From assembly GCA_940337035.1 (NCBI GenBank), contig CALNHX010005234.1, forward strand, positions 1-64,000: a DNA stretch of 64,000 nucleotides, in the 5' to 3' direction. The position numbers were made by a program, and so were the translations under genes. This document shows positions 31,110 to 41,260 of the stretch, one piece after another (the first letter of the stretch is position 1; each line of letters starts with the position of its first letter). This stretch comes from Agriotes lineatus (lineage: Eukaryota; Arthropoda; Insecta; Coleoptera; Elateridae). The notes below the pieces were generated by a model. That model did not search any database and was not told where the DNA came from. It saw nothing but the letters and a program-made list of their open reading frames with translations.

Positions 31110-32454
31110 ATGTATACCCTTGAACACAACACGTTTATTATTGAATCTTATTTCCGCAATGGCCAACGCAATGAGGATAATGGTGAATGGAAATATTCAG
31201 GAAATTTATGTGTAAATGAATTTGTTAAGCGGTTCCCTGACGTCGACTTTGATTACGATAATCTGAGCAGGCATGTAAAGCATATCGTACATCGTTTCCA
31301 AACAACGGGTAGTGTTGATGCAGGAAAATCTCCTGGAAGACCAACCGTTTTAACTCAGGACACATTAGAGGATATACAGGCACGCATCTTACACAGCCCT
31401 AAAAAACCATTACGACAGTTAGCGCAACAAACAGGTGTATATTTTTTATCCTATAAATTTTTGTATAAAAAAATTATTTTAATTTGTAATTGCAGGGTTA
31501 AGCTATGGAACGTGTCAAAAGGCAGTAAGACGAAAACTGCATTTACACCCATATAAAGTTTCAGTAATGCAAGAATTACTTCATCCTGATTATGAAAAGC
31601 GTGTGCAGTACTGCAATTGGTTTAACCGAAGTTTAAATAACGATGAAATGCTGGATTCAAGTTTCTTTTCAGACGAAGCGTGGTCACAGAATAATAATAA
31701 CCAGAAGGATATCTCGTATTACCTGACCGCCGGCCCCTCATAGCCTTGAGACGTTTCTACCCTGAAATTCTACCCTGAAACGGCCAGTGTAGGTAGCGGC
31801 TTTGGGGAGAGCCCATGGAATACAAAGGTTCGAGGTCACCCGTTGTCGGCGTCGACATCAATGCGGTTGTGTGGAAGATATCCTTCTGGTTATTATTATT
31901 CTGTGGCGTGGTTTCATCTGACCGGTTACATAAATAAACAAAATTACAGGATGTGGTCTGCTCATAACCCTGGTGAATTTTTACAAACTCCACTGCATCC
32001 AATAAAGATTGGCGTTTGGATTGGGAGACGCATAATTGGCCCTGTGTTTTTTGAAGATACCGTAACAGCTGACCGCTACATCACAATTCTAGACAGATTT
32101 ATTAATTAACTTCACGATGATGAGTTACGTCAGGGACATTTTCAGCATGATTGTGCACCTGCACATACAGCCCTTCGAACACGTCAACATTTACAACAAT
32201 TTTATGATGATCGTATCATTGCATTTCCTCCACGGTCACCCGATTTGACAGCCCTGGATTATTTTCTATTTGGACATTTAAAGAACACGATCTATCAGAC
32301 CCCCATGCACACACTTGAGCAACTGAAGGATGCAATTACTGCCGCTACTGCAAATATAACTGTGCAACAGCTACAAAATGTTTTTAACAGCATGAAAAGA
32401 AGAGTTCAGTGCTGTATCAACAATAATGGAGCTCATTTCGAACATGAACTGTAA
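31110..32454 (+). pseudogene. Tc1/mariner-type transposase (stop codon and MITE insertion)
   Basis: The N-terminal helix-turn-helix region includes F-Q-T-T-G-S-V-D-A-G-K-S-P-G-R-P-T. A 61-base GT...AG intron (31435-31495) joins ...Q-Q-T-G to L-S-Y-G-T-C-Q in phase 1. The catalytic parts are F-S-D-E-A-W, F-Q-H-D-C-A-P-A-H and P-P-R-S-P-D-L-T-A-L-D-Y-F-L-F-G. The gene is broken twice: a 221-bp MITE splits D-E-A-W from F-H-L, and a TAA at 32107-32109 replaces a codon before L-H-D-D. The C-terminal N-N-N-G-A-H-F-E-H-E-L is typical of a large insect group. Confidence 0.85.
31685..31905. mobile_element. 221-bp MITE with 29-bp perfect TIRs
   Basis: It begins CACAGAATAATAATAACC and ends with the exact complement over 29 bases. 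It is flanked by GCGTGGT on both sides (31678-31684, 31906-31912), a 7-bp duplication. Removing it and one copy restores the mariner coding frame through D-E-A-W-F-H-L. The interior is more GC-rich than its surroundings and has no coding potential. The superfamily is unclear; hAT- or P-like families have 7-8 bp targets. Confidence 0.85.
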
Positions 32455-32721
32455 TAATTACTGATTAGAGTATAATTTAATTTTGTAAAATTTAATATTC
32501 TAATTATTAACCTTAATTAAAACTGATTGCAAATAACTTCTTATTGTCATAATGGTTTTCCTATTTTGAATCTACCATAAATTGCTAAATTCATTTCATA
32601 CATGACAGCAGATGTCTATGATGACAGTTGGAGGATGTAAATATTGATATACTCGCTGTAGAAAGTAGTTTTTTTCGGACAACCTTTCTCGATCTCCCGG
32701 TATATGGTATTATATAAATGG

Positions 32722-32786
32722 GAACTGTAGATGAACATGTATCATACAGAGACGTGCTTACACTAATGATTATATATCATACAACA
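32722..32786 (-). repeat. Gypsy 5' LTR, 5' part (interrupted)
   Basis: GAACTGTAGATGAACATGTA and the following bases to ATACAACA match the 3' LTR at 20795-20857 with few differences. This is the missing half of the split 5' LTR. Confidence 0.65.
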
Positions 32787-32844
32787 GCTGGTTTCATTAT
32801 TATTTTTCTGACGTTGATCGTTTTTGGTCAGTTATCAATTTTTA
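32787..32844 (-). pseudogene. LINE sequence to the right of the gypsy insertion
   Basis: This short piece lies between the gypsy LTR and the next insertion. On the minus strand it reads K-N-D-Q-R-Q-K-N-N-N-E-T-S, plausible as the ORF1/ORF2 junction upstream of the L-A-A-T-Q-N-L-K at the other edge. Assignment rests on position only. Confidence 0.4.
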
Positions 32845-33776
32845 CTTCCTTTTATAATAAAGGAAGTATTGGATTCACCCCAAAAATTCGAAATTGAGTT
32901 TTCAACAGATCTTCACGTTTTAGAGTCCCCTGATCCCAAAAAACATATTTTTTTTCATTGATCTGTGTGTCTGTCTGTGTGTCTGTCTGTGTGTCTGTCT
33001 GTCTGTGAACAGAATATCTCAAAAACGAAAAGAGGTATGGCATTGAAACTTCATATATAAGTTTTGTGTACTATGTAGATGAGACAGCAAGCTTTTGAAG
33101 AAAATCGCTTAACCGGAAGTAGGTGTTTACTCTTGTGATTTTTCAGTTTTTTTCGATTTTTTCAAAAACGGCTCTAACGATTTTTTTTAAACTTTACATT
33201 TTTACTACATTTTTAATGTGTATTGATGCGAAATAGGTGATTTTCCAGTTGAATACTTCTAAAGTGGGTTTCTTTTGTTTTTTTTTTCTATTTTTTTTAT
33301 TAACTCCTATTTTAAATAAAACACCCGGTATATTATTACATTTTTGAATTCACCTTAAAATTCTAGAGAAAATTTGTCTCTTCAACTAACACTCGATTTT
33401 GTACCGTTTTTGTAGAATTTGTAATTTTTGAAAATTTTTAACAAATGGTTAAAAATTAAAAATGAAATTTTTGACTAATTATAAGATCACTGTAAAAGGA
33501 AGTTGTGTGAGTGTATCACACCAGATTTTTTTTATTAACTCCTATTTTAAATAAATACCCCGGTATATTATTACATTTTTGAATTCAGCTTAAAATTATA
33601 GAGAAAATTTGTCTCTTCACCTAACGCTCTATTTTGTACCATTTTTGTAGAATTTGTAATTTTTTAAAAAATATGACAAATGCTTAAAAATTTTAAATCA
33701 AATATTTGGCTAATTATAAGATCACTGTAAAAGGAAGTTGCGTGCGTGTATCACACCAGATTTTTACTAGTAGTTT
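32845..33776. mobile_element. Interspersed repeat with TTTACTTCCTTTTA / TAAAAGGAAGT ends
   Basis: It begins TTTTTACTTCCTTTTATAAT and ends TAAAAGGAAGTTGCGTGCGTGTATCACACC, so the ends are inverted copies. It contains a TGTC/TGTG microsatellite at about 32.96-33.01 kb. A ~240-bp segment ending GTGTATCACACCAGATTTTT occurs twice in tandem (33290-33530 and 33531-33772). A fragment of the same family lies at 14.1-14.3 kb. Non-coding. Confidence 0.65.
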
Positions 33777-35015
33777 TTTTAAGGTAGTCCTCCTTTTGGT
33801 TTGAGTTTGCCTTCATGTGCATCTCATATGTATACTCTCTCGTCAGTTATTAGTTTTTGCCTTTCTACTTGCATTCACTTCTTCTCTTGCCAGATTTCTT
33901 AACTTTTTTTAGCATTTCTTGAAATGTAAAGTCCTCCATATATACAGTGTGTCCCCGGATAGGTGAAACGACTCTTGTAAAAGTTAAAAAAAATTCGATT
34001 TTAATTTTCATTTTTTGGGGTTCAGCCCTGCTTGGTTAAAAGCGAATTTCTAACATAATTTCAGTTTTGAGAAATCAAGTATGCCTTAAAAATTTTGAAA
34101 AAACCCATTTTACTGTAAGGTAAAGTTATTAAGAAAAGTTGTTTAGAATAAACATCTAGGCCACTATACCAAATTTGAAAATCCTCGGCCAACTTTGATT
34201 TCTCACATTTTCTTTCAAGTTTATTTCCCAAATCAAAGAATTTTATTTTTAACAAAGTTTTTTTATTATAAAATAAACCACTTTGTTAAAAGTATTTGTT
34301 TTTCCAATAAAAAACTTTGCTAAAAGTAAAATTCTTTGATTATATAAATAACCTTGAGAGAAAATGTGAAAAATCAAAGTTGGCCGAGGATTTTGAAATT
34401 TGGTATAGGGGCCTAGATGTTGATTCTAAACAACTTTTATTAATAACTTTCTGTCGTATTTCTCACATAAAAGGAACTTTACTCTACAGAAAAATAGGTT
34501 TTTTGAAAATTTTCAAGGCATACTTGATTTTTCAAAGCTAAAATAATGTTAGAAATTCGCCTTTAACCAAGCAGGGCTGAACCCCAAAAAATGAAAATTT
34601 AAATCGAAAATTTTTTACCTTCCACAAGAGTCGTTTCACCTATCCGGGGACACTCTGTAGGTATCTTATTACTTTCCAGCCTGCTTTTATTTTTCATAAC
34701 CTCCATTTTCTGGTGAAATGTTTCTAGCTTTGCTACTGTTACTTTGCGTTCTTGTTGCCTTTCTACTGTATACCTTTCTATTACTGTGGCTGTTACCCCT
34801 ATCTCTTCTCTTAGAAGTTTTTGCATTTCCTCCTTCATTTCTTCCTTGTGGAACTGCCTTCCTTTAATTACAATATTATTTTTCTTCTTTTCATGTTCCT
34901 GGTTCTCTATTACCTCTCTAGCTCTCCCATTCATTCCCACATTTGCTCCTTTTCTTTCTTCTATTCTACCTCTCTTTTTATTGCGTCTTTCTATATTCAA
35001 AGAAACACACGTCAT
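33777..35015 (-). pseudogene. LINE ORF1, split by a foldback
   Basis: The 34599-35015 frame is a charged ORF1-like protein: E-H-E-K-K-K-N-N-I-V-I-K-G near its middle, E-E-M-Q-K-L-L-R-E-E-I-G-V and a late V-A-K-L-E. Beyond the foldback (33945-34657) coding continues: D-F-T-F-Q-E-M-L-K-K, then A-R-E-E-V, the equivalent of the D-L-T...E-E-R block in copy 1's ORF1. Strand and order fit the LINE at 18.2-20.8 kb. Confidence 0.6.
33945..34657. mobile_element. Foldback element with CAGTGTGTCCCCGG ends
   Basis: This 713-bp inverted repeat centres near 34.30 kb. The ends CAGTGTGTCCCCGGATAGG and complement are flanked by TA. The arms match closely (TGAAACGACTCTTGTAAAAG / its complement). No transposase. 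It interrupts LINE ORF1. Confidence 0.87.
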
Positions 35016-35357
35016 GACGTCACAAATCTACTCGCATGCGCACTGATTTTTAGACCCCTGCCAAAGTCGCGAGTGTCGCTTCTGAGTCTAGGTGTTTATT
35101 CTGTGGCTGTATCACTGACTTACATGATCGACAGCGGGAAAATAAATATATATTATAGTACATGGTAATTATATTTCATATGATACGATGAGTTAACACA
35201 ATAATTGTTATACGATAAATAAAGTTGAATGCAGTCTTATTTTGCGGGCGACCCTTTACAGTATAATACGAAACAGTGCACCGCTTTCTTATTTATATTC
35301 TTTTTTTTTCGAATTTCCCGGTTTGTCTAAGCAGTTATTGAAAGTACAAGTTTAGTC
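35016..35357. other. No recognised gene
   Basis: AT-rich DNA with a few AATAAA words and no open frame or repeat that I can assign. Confidence 0.5.
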
Positions 35358-36052
35358 TTAGAAGTCTTTCAGTTTGTAAAGTACACCGCGTCATAGATGC
35401 GCCGAACGCTAGAAACGTCCAGACGAGTCCATTACGTTCAACAAGGTGATTTCCGCTGTTGTATTCAGTTCATTGCCGTTCGTCGTGTCATTTCGTTTAC
35501 ATGTTTCCATGACTATTAACTCGTTAATAATATCAAAAAGGGGTTTGGGCGAGCACCTTACAGTCTGGTAGCTATATGACGCATTGGAATAGTAATTTAT
35601 TGTCCGTAGCGCCATATTCGAACTTTCTCAGGTCGCACGTGTATTCAAGAGCCTTTGGCCTGCGCCCTCTGCCAGATTCCCAGCTGTTGTCTAAAATGCT
35701 GCCACGACCAAATGGCGAAGTTCCATGCACAGCTTTGGCAAAAATTCACAGCAAAACGGGCAAATTTAGAAATAATGCCTCGCGCGGGACGGAGCGGGTG
35801 ACGCACGGCGGAAAGCGTTTAGGGGAGGGCGGCCTCGTGAGCTTCTGGTAGAGCTTGTACTTCTTATGACATGCTAATTTATTTAGCATTTGATATCAAA
35901 AATAAATCAGTATGAAAAGTTCTCCTTTGAAATGGGAATTTTAATTTGCCCCCCTAAAAATACCCATTGCTACGCCACTGATACCGTCTATTGGCGCATA
36001 ACTGTAGCCACGCCTATGTACTTCTTGCTTTGAAGCCACTCTAGTAGACACT
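35358..36052 (-). repeat. ~690-bp dispersed repeat, inverted partner of 57.22-57.92 kb
   Basis: From GTCTTTCAGTTTGTAAAGTACA through GGGGTTTGGGCGAGCACC and GCATTTGATATCAAAAATAAATCAG to GCTTTGAAGCCACTCTAG this is the complement of the sequence at 57.2 kb, with moderate divergence and small indels. It has no coding frame shared by both copies. An inner CAGTGGCGTAGC word resembles a hAT terminus, but no second end is seen. Confidence 0.8.
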
Positions 36053-36119
36053 CCAGCCGATTATGTTACCTGACTGTGTAAACCGTACCCGCCAGAATAA
36101 GATCGAATTCGACTCTATA

Positions 36120-36697
36120 CAGGGTGCCTGTGACTTGATGGCTATAGCTTAAAGGCGTGTTACTGGGGTCATTTTTAGTTAAAAATGTTTTATGCTCTAA
36201 ATGGAATAGTAATGAAGCTATGGTAATTTTAAGTTCAAATAAAAAATCAGATAGAAACACGAATGTTTTTTTTAATTTAATTCAATTCTATAATTTGACC
36301 GTATTACTACAGTAATCATTTAAAATGTCCACTTATTCTTTGTACACACAGTTGAGCTCCATTTACAATTGAAGAGTTTCAGAGACAGCACGAATAGTTG
36401 TTGCAGCATTCACAATCTTAGCAATAACTTCTTTTTTTCAGTGTTGAGCTGGTTCTGACTTACACAAAACTAAATTTGTAGCAATTGCTAAAACGGGATA
36501 CAGAAAAAAGCAATTGTTCATAATCAACGTGATTTTATTTTCACGAAACAATGAGTACCTACAAATGTTTAAAATTAAAAGTGCTTGCATGTTTGTCAGA
36601 AATGAGTTTTGACAATACGTTCATAAGACATTTTTTGCTTAAAATTATCTCAGTAACACACCCTTAAGCTATGGCCGTATTGTAACAAGCCACCCTG
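36120..36697. mobile_element. Foldback element with CAGGGTGCCTG ends
   Basis: A 578-bp inverted repeat with more diverged arms. The left arm is CAGGGTGCCTGTGACTTGATGG; the right arm is the complement of CAGGGTGGCTTGTTACAATACGG. TA precedes the left end; the right flank is TT. No coding content. Confidence 0.7.
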
Positions 36698-37252
36698 TTT
36701 GCACAGGAAGTTAAACACTAATAGGTAGGTACTTGTTCTAAACTACTTAGAATCTTTCCACATTGAAAAATATAAGCTATTTATGTTACAAGTACGAAAT
36801 TAAGGACTTTTTTGGACAAGCCGCAGGCACAATAGTGGCACAAAGATAAGACGAGTCTAAAACTCCGCTTTCGTGCGAGTTACATATATAATTTTGTATT
36901 CTACTGCTTTGGAAGCGTTTTTTTCTAATCATAAAATGACAGTTTAATTGAGCAAGCTGGGAAAAATCGAGGTCATGATCATACCGAAAATGGGAGTGTC
37001 TATTTTGATTTCGACCAATAGAAATGGTCGTTACTTTTTGTTGCTATAGTTATTACTGCCAAAACGTAAAAGTTACTAGTATAAAGAAATGGGAGTTTTT
37101 GGCTGCTAATCGCTGCTGAAATTAATAGCTTTTCGATGCAGTAGAATAAAAAAAAATTCTATTGGCTAGCAGTATCAGTACAATTTTTCTTTACATTCAC
37201 TGCAACTAAAAAGCATTATTTGCACGAATACATTTTTAAAATATTACAACAA
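36698..37252. other. Intergenic DNA 3' of the kinase-like gene
   Basis: No gene, RNA or clear repeat seen. No canonical poly(A) signal for the minus-strand gene was found here by eye. Confidence 0.5.
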
Positions 37253-37702
37253 TTATATATTATAGCCGTATTTGATAATATCCAAAATGATACTCCTCAT
37301 TCTTATGTTGTAATTCTCAGTATTCTTTGACTCATACTTAAACTTTTCAACTACATCTTCCACATCAACTATACTATTAACATCGGGTATTTCATCAGTA
37401 TCACTCATTATCAGATACAGAACCATGACCGCCATGTAGAAGCCATACAAGCTAAATTTCTTCAAATGCTCCTGCAAAACCTCAAATGGCAATAGCTTAT
37501 CAGGATCACTACCTAATTGCCTTAAGAAGGAGCATACGCTGTTGTAATATTCCTGTATCAGGTGGTCATAATGCTGATCTCGTAGCTTCTCATCAGTGCA
37601 GGAAAATATAAAATAAGATAGGTCGAGAACAGGCGAACCTGTACCTGCCAGTTGCCAGACGAGAATGCAAATTTCTGTGGGCATATTTGGTTTGGCCGAA
37701 TT
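37253..37702 (-). CDS. Ecdysteroid-kinase-like (EcKL) protein, last exon
   Basis: This exon encodes the C-terminal 149 residues of an EcKL-family protein, a choline-kinase-like fold thought to phosphorylate ecdysteroids and other small molecules in insects. It follows the acceptor TTTTGTTGCAG in phase 0, matching the donor after G at 45205. Landmarks are W-Q, G-S-P-V-L-D-L-S-Y-F-I-F-S-C, then D-Q-H-Y-D-H-L and Y-Y-N-S-V-C-S-F-L-R-Q-L-G. Oddity: the position of the conserved metal-binding aspartate (usual D-W/F-Q) is valine (codon GTC), giving I-L-V-W-Q. An A-to-T change would explain it. If real, the product is probably a pseudokinase. Confidence 0.85.
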   Translation of the reverse strand, partial: NSAKPNMPTEICILVWQLAGTGSPVLDLSYFIFSCTDEKLRDQHYDHLIQEYYNSVCSFLRQLGSDPDKLLPFEVLQEHLKKFSLYGFYMAVMVLYLIMSDTDEIPDVNSIVDVEDVVEKFKYESKNTENYNIRMRSIILDIIKYGYNI

Positions 37703-38159
37703 CTGCAACAAAATTTTTATATCAATTGGAGTAGTTCGAGTAAGGATGTGTCTTATTTTATGCGATTTATAATTTTTACTTGCTAACTTTATTTGTAACC
37801 AATATCAAAAGCTGGTTTGTAACTACATTTCTATTTACACTCTTACAAAAATATGTAGTCATGGCATGTTCTGAGTCATGTTGAAAAGAGATAGACTATA
37901 CTTGATATTACATACAACTAAATTTACCTTTTAAAAAAATAAAGTTGATTGTCATGGCAGTGAAATCAAAAGGGGGAGAAACAAATGAATATTTCAATAT
38001 TAGTGTTATAATTAATCAAAATATTTTTTTTTAGATTTTATTGTAAAGAGGCAAATTAGTACATGAACATAAATCCAGCTAAAATACAACTTCTACGATA
38101 GAAATGAGATCAAGTATTTTATAAGCTAATAAATGAGGCATGATAAAACAAATACTTTT

Positions 38160-38481
38160 TGTTGGTGAGCCTCCCAGTTTTCCGTTATGTTTGGAAAATT
38201 CCTGGTTGCAAGCTCGATTGAGTGGACTGTATGGATTTCTTCTTCACTAAATTATACACTCGTTGAAAGCAAAGTAGGTAATTTATTCGCAATAAATTAG
38301 CATACAAACATTGAACATTTAAACAAAGAATTAGCGTTTCTCGGAGTGGACCGGTTCGCGTGCAGTCAGTTTGACAGACGGAACGTAAGTGAAGGGCAGT
38401 CGCGCTCCAAGGAGTGCTGAAATGCGCATAGTACAACGCACAACTACAAGCAAAGCGGCAAAATTTATGAAACACTTAACA
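38160..38481 (-). repeat. BEL/Pao 3' LTR
   Basis: The left copy in the window is the 3' LTR relative to the element. It is preceded on the minus strand by the purine-rich AAGGCGGGCGGTA, the likely polypurine tract at about 38482-38495. Confidence 0.92.
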
Positions 38482-38673
38482 TACCGCCCGCCTTGGAAAG
38501 GGTAACCTTTCAAATAACAGTACAAATTTGACATGTAACAGCTAGAGTAAAACATGTAAATATACCAAACATATATAAAGTGCATAATGATACATAGATC
38601 TTAAGGTAATACAAGAAAACCCGAAATGGAAAGCCAAAGGGCTTTACGAAACACGGCGCAAGACGCTAACGTA

Positions 38674-40250
38674 CTAGTTCACAACACTAGGTAGCGGACA
38701 CAATTTGGCGAAGGATCGCTTTACGATCCCTGACACAGTTTTCACTGACGCCACACGCGTAACGCCGTCAAGGCCAAAGTGCAGCTCGGTGACCCGGCCT
38801 AACCTCCACTTCAGAGGGGGAAGATTGTCATCCTTGATGAGGACCATGGAACCAGGCTGGAGGTCCGAAAGGTGTGTGCGCCATTTGGTGCGCTGTTGGA
38901 GTTCTGAGATGTACTCCTTACTCCATCTTTTCCATACATTCTGGTGGAGCTGTTGTATTCTTTGGTATCTAGACAGCCGAGACTCGGCTATCTCAGTAAC
39001 GTTGGGATCAGGCAGTGACACCAAAGGACGACCGATCAGAAAATGAGCAGGAGTCAAAGGCTGAAGGTCGTTTGGATCAGCGGACAAAGGAGACAGGGGT
39101 CGGGAGTTTAAGGTCGCTTCCACCTGTGCTAGCAACGTGCAAAATTCATCGTAATTTAGACTAGCGTTACCTATAACGCGCCGTATGTGATGTTTGAAGG
39201 ACTTAATTCCGACCTCCCACAATCCGCCAAAGTGGGGACTGTGCGCGGGTATAAAATGCCAAGCTACTCCGTCGTTCGCGACTGATTCGGAAATAGAAAG
39301 GCCTTGTTCCGCAAGAAACTTGCCTAATTCGATTAATTCGGAATTAGCGCCGACAAAGTTAGTGCCATTGTCTGAATAGACATGGAGCGGTTTGCCTCGA
39401 CGAGCTACAAACCGGCGAAAGGCCATTAAAAAGGCTTCAGTAGAAAGGTCAGCGACCAATTCAAGGTGCACTGCTTTTGTGACAAAACAACGAATAGACA
39501 AAGGTAGGACTTCACTAGTTTAGAACCACGTCCCTTTGCGATCCTTTATCATGAACGGTCCACCATAATCGATACCAGTCGTATGAAATGGGGCAATGAT
39601 TGAATACGAGAGGCTGGCAGATCTCCCATTATGGGTTCGGTTAACTCAGGAAAAAATCTAAAACACCGCAAGCATTGATGAACCACTTGCTTGACTATAT
39701 TTCTGCCAGAGGTAATCCAATATCGTTCTCTGAGATTAGCTAACAGCATTTGAGGTCCGGCATGGAGAAGCCGAAGATGCTCATGCGAAACTAGGAGTTT
39801 GGCGAATGGATGTTTGCCAGAAATCACTAGAGGAAACTTCTTGTCAAAAGGTAATTGAGAGTTGTGGAGCCTACCACTAACTCTTAGCAGTCCCTTGGAA
39901 TCCAGATAGGGGTTCAAGGATATCAAAGCAGAAGATTGTTTCACAGGCTTGTTCTGTGACAACAGCTTAAATTCGTCAGGAAATGACTCGCGTTGTAAAA
40001 ACCTTGCAAGCCTTGCAAGGGATGCTTGCAGTTCATCTGTAGAGAGGGGCCCAGAAAGGCGATCAGCTTTGGGGGTCCGCGCATTGTTATAAAAACGAAA
40101 GCAATAAGCTGTAACTCGTTGTAATCGAGCCAAACTTGAATACTGATTGAACGAATGGTTCAACAGAGGTTCCAGAAAAACTTTGAACTTCTTTTTTGAA
40201 TTCTGAAGCTCAGCAAGAACATGTTTGGAAGTAGGCCAAGATGCCTCACC
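38674..40250 (-). pseudogene. BEL/Pao integrase
   Basis: The frame at 39549-40163 holds the linker and HHCC finger (H-E-H-L-R-L-L-H-A-G-P, C-L-R-C-F-R-F). The frame at 38674-39501 holds the catalytic core (H-L-E-L-V-A-D-L-S-T, S-D-N-G-T-N-F-V-G, F-G-G-L-W-E) and the C-terminal DUF5641-like domain (G-S-M-V-L-I-K-D-D, L-P-P-L-K-W-R-L-G). A frameshift near 39.59 kb and a stop near 39.52 kb break it. Confidence 0.88.
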
Positions 40251-40802
40251 TTCGCTTAGCCAGGCGGGACCATGCCACCAAAGGCTTAATTCTTTTAAGA
40301 CTCCATGGTGGGTAGATAATAGGATATCTCGTTTAAATTAGGGTTTGAAACGGACATATGACCTAATTTTGAATATTCATTCATGAAATTCGAATAGCGA
40401 TTGGACAAGTCAGGGTTCGCTTGTACCGCTTCTCTAATGATAAGATCTTTTCTGAGCGATTTGCAATGAATCACCCAATACCTCTACAGGTCCTTGAGAG
40501 GGATAGAGACAACGAATCGACCATTCGCTTCTCGTTGCGTATTTTGCACGAAATGTGCCTCACAGGCATTCTCTTCATTTGTGCGGACCTTTTCCTCTGG
40601 GTAATGTTCGAGTTGCCAAAACCTAGCAATGGGGTCAGAAGCATCCTCGATCGTGCTAAGATTGCACTGTACAGGGTACGCAGAAGGGGGGCCTGTAGGG
40701 CCAGAAACAATCCAGCCAAACGAGTTTTTTGGAGGATGGGAAGATTTGGGCCTAGACCAATTTGTCCAATACAAAGGAGCTGCCAGAAAATGGGCGAACC
40801 AA
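40251..40802 (-). pseudogene. BEL/Pao RT remnant with core deletion
   Basis: The N-terminal part is clear: F-G-W-I-V-S-G, F-W-Q-L-E-H-Y, C-E-A-H-F and G-R-F-V-V-S-I-P, continuing toward the Y-Y-L-P...H-H-G-V-L-K region in shifted frames. The next recognisable residues (L-W-W-H-G-P-A-W-L) belong to the linker before integrase. The palm with its YxDD box and the RNase H are thus absent; the join lies at about 40.29 kb. Confidence 0.78.
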
Positions 40803-41260
40803 TCAGAATGTCGATGGTGCCCGGTTGGTCGTAGGACAGATCTGATAACTTGATGTTATCAGGAACCTTGAAATTGTTTCGCTGGACGCGAAAACTTGGG
40901 GTTGTACCTGTAATCTCATCGAGAACAAGACAGGATAGGCCAATACTGTATGAGGTGTGAGGGGCTTGCAGCTTGATATCACACCTAGCTTTGATTTGAG
41001 AAGTAGCTTTACTAAGCCAGAACCAGTAATGTTGACTTCGCGAGTTGGAAGCTTCAACCTTTTACACAAATCTGAACGTATGAAGTTCGATTGGGGACGC
41101 GGAATCCAGCAGGATTCGCACAACATGAGGCGTACCATCATCAGCGATGAGTTTAGCGGTAGCCGTAGGTAAGAGTACCTGCAGAGCATTCGAACAGAAT
41201 GCCGAAATCGATTGATTTAGTTCAACAGGGGTTTCTGCTGACACCGCAGATCCTGGTTGA
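40803..41260 (-). pseudogene. BEL/Pao aspartic protease region
   Basis: Frames at 41062-41244 and 40803-41189 read L-L-P-T-A-T-A-K-L, V-R-I-L-L-D-S-A-S, then R-S-D-L-C-K-R-L-K-L-P, the DUF1758-like retropepsin of BEL/Pao elements. The usual active-site D-S-G/D-S-A-S is present, with a frameshift just after it. Confidence 0.72.

Larger units (their letters stand above)
30965..32700 (+). mobile_element. Tc1/mariner-superfamily transposon
   Basis: The ends CCGGGAGATCGAGAAAGGTT and complement form TIRs of about 40 bases with few mismatches, flanked by TA on each side. The interior carries a transposase gene with one small intron, a premature stop and a 221-bp MITE. It is inserted in the outer arm of the foldback array. 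Confidence 0.85.
25849..32721. mobile_element. Foldback array inserted in the gypsy 5' LTR
   Basis: Comparison with the intact 3' LTR places this block between TTTATTAGAA and CTN3GATG, with GAA present at both edges. Its own DNA is four to five copies, in alternating orientation, of a ~290-bp unit. The unit runs from TTGCTAGTAGGGCCTCGGAACG through TACGGCGCCGACATAGTCTC and CCACTTCCCCATTGGCCGG to TCATAGCCGCTAGCAATATA. Copies start near 25868 (+), 26171 (-), 26353 (+), 26631 (-), 26780 (-) and 27060 (-). The outer arms are inverted copies, giving a foldback. It has no coding capacity of its own; the MULE, a palindromic MITE and a mariner-type element are inserted in it. Confidence 0.72.
20776..32786 (-). 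mobile_element. Ty3/gypsy-type LTR retrotransposon with nested insertions
   Basis: On the minus strand the order is 5' LTR (split), PBS, gag, zinc knuckles, protease, RT, RNase H, integrase, polypurine tract, 3' LTR, the Ty3/gypsy order. Its own sequence is about 4.1 kb; the rest is later insertions. Flanks are GCCAG at the left and GCTGG at the right, which differ at two positions, so no exact target duplication is claimed. Stops and frameshifts show it is dead. Confidence 0.75.
18245..35015 (-). mobile_element. RTE-like LINE (degenerate), split by nested insertions
   Basis: Reading leftwards on the minus strand, ORF1 parts lie at 35.0-33.8 kb, then the ORF1/ORF2 junction near 32.8 kb and 20.78 kb, then endonuclease, RT and C-terminal tail down to about 18.25 kb. 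The pieces line up with one LINE of about 3.5-4 kb, broken by a gypsy element, a 0.93-kb repeat, a foldback and a truncated Tc1-like element. This reading is inferred from order, strand and family match at both edges of the gypsy element. Confidence 0.65.

Noticed and set aside
20771..32791. Exact target duplication for the gypsy element
   Set aside because: The flanks GCCAG and GCTGG differ at two of five positions; a decayed duplication is possible but not claimed.
35358..36052. LTR status for the ~690-bp repeat
   Set aside because: The two copies are inverted relative to each other and lack TG...CA ends, primer site and polypurine tract.
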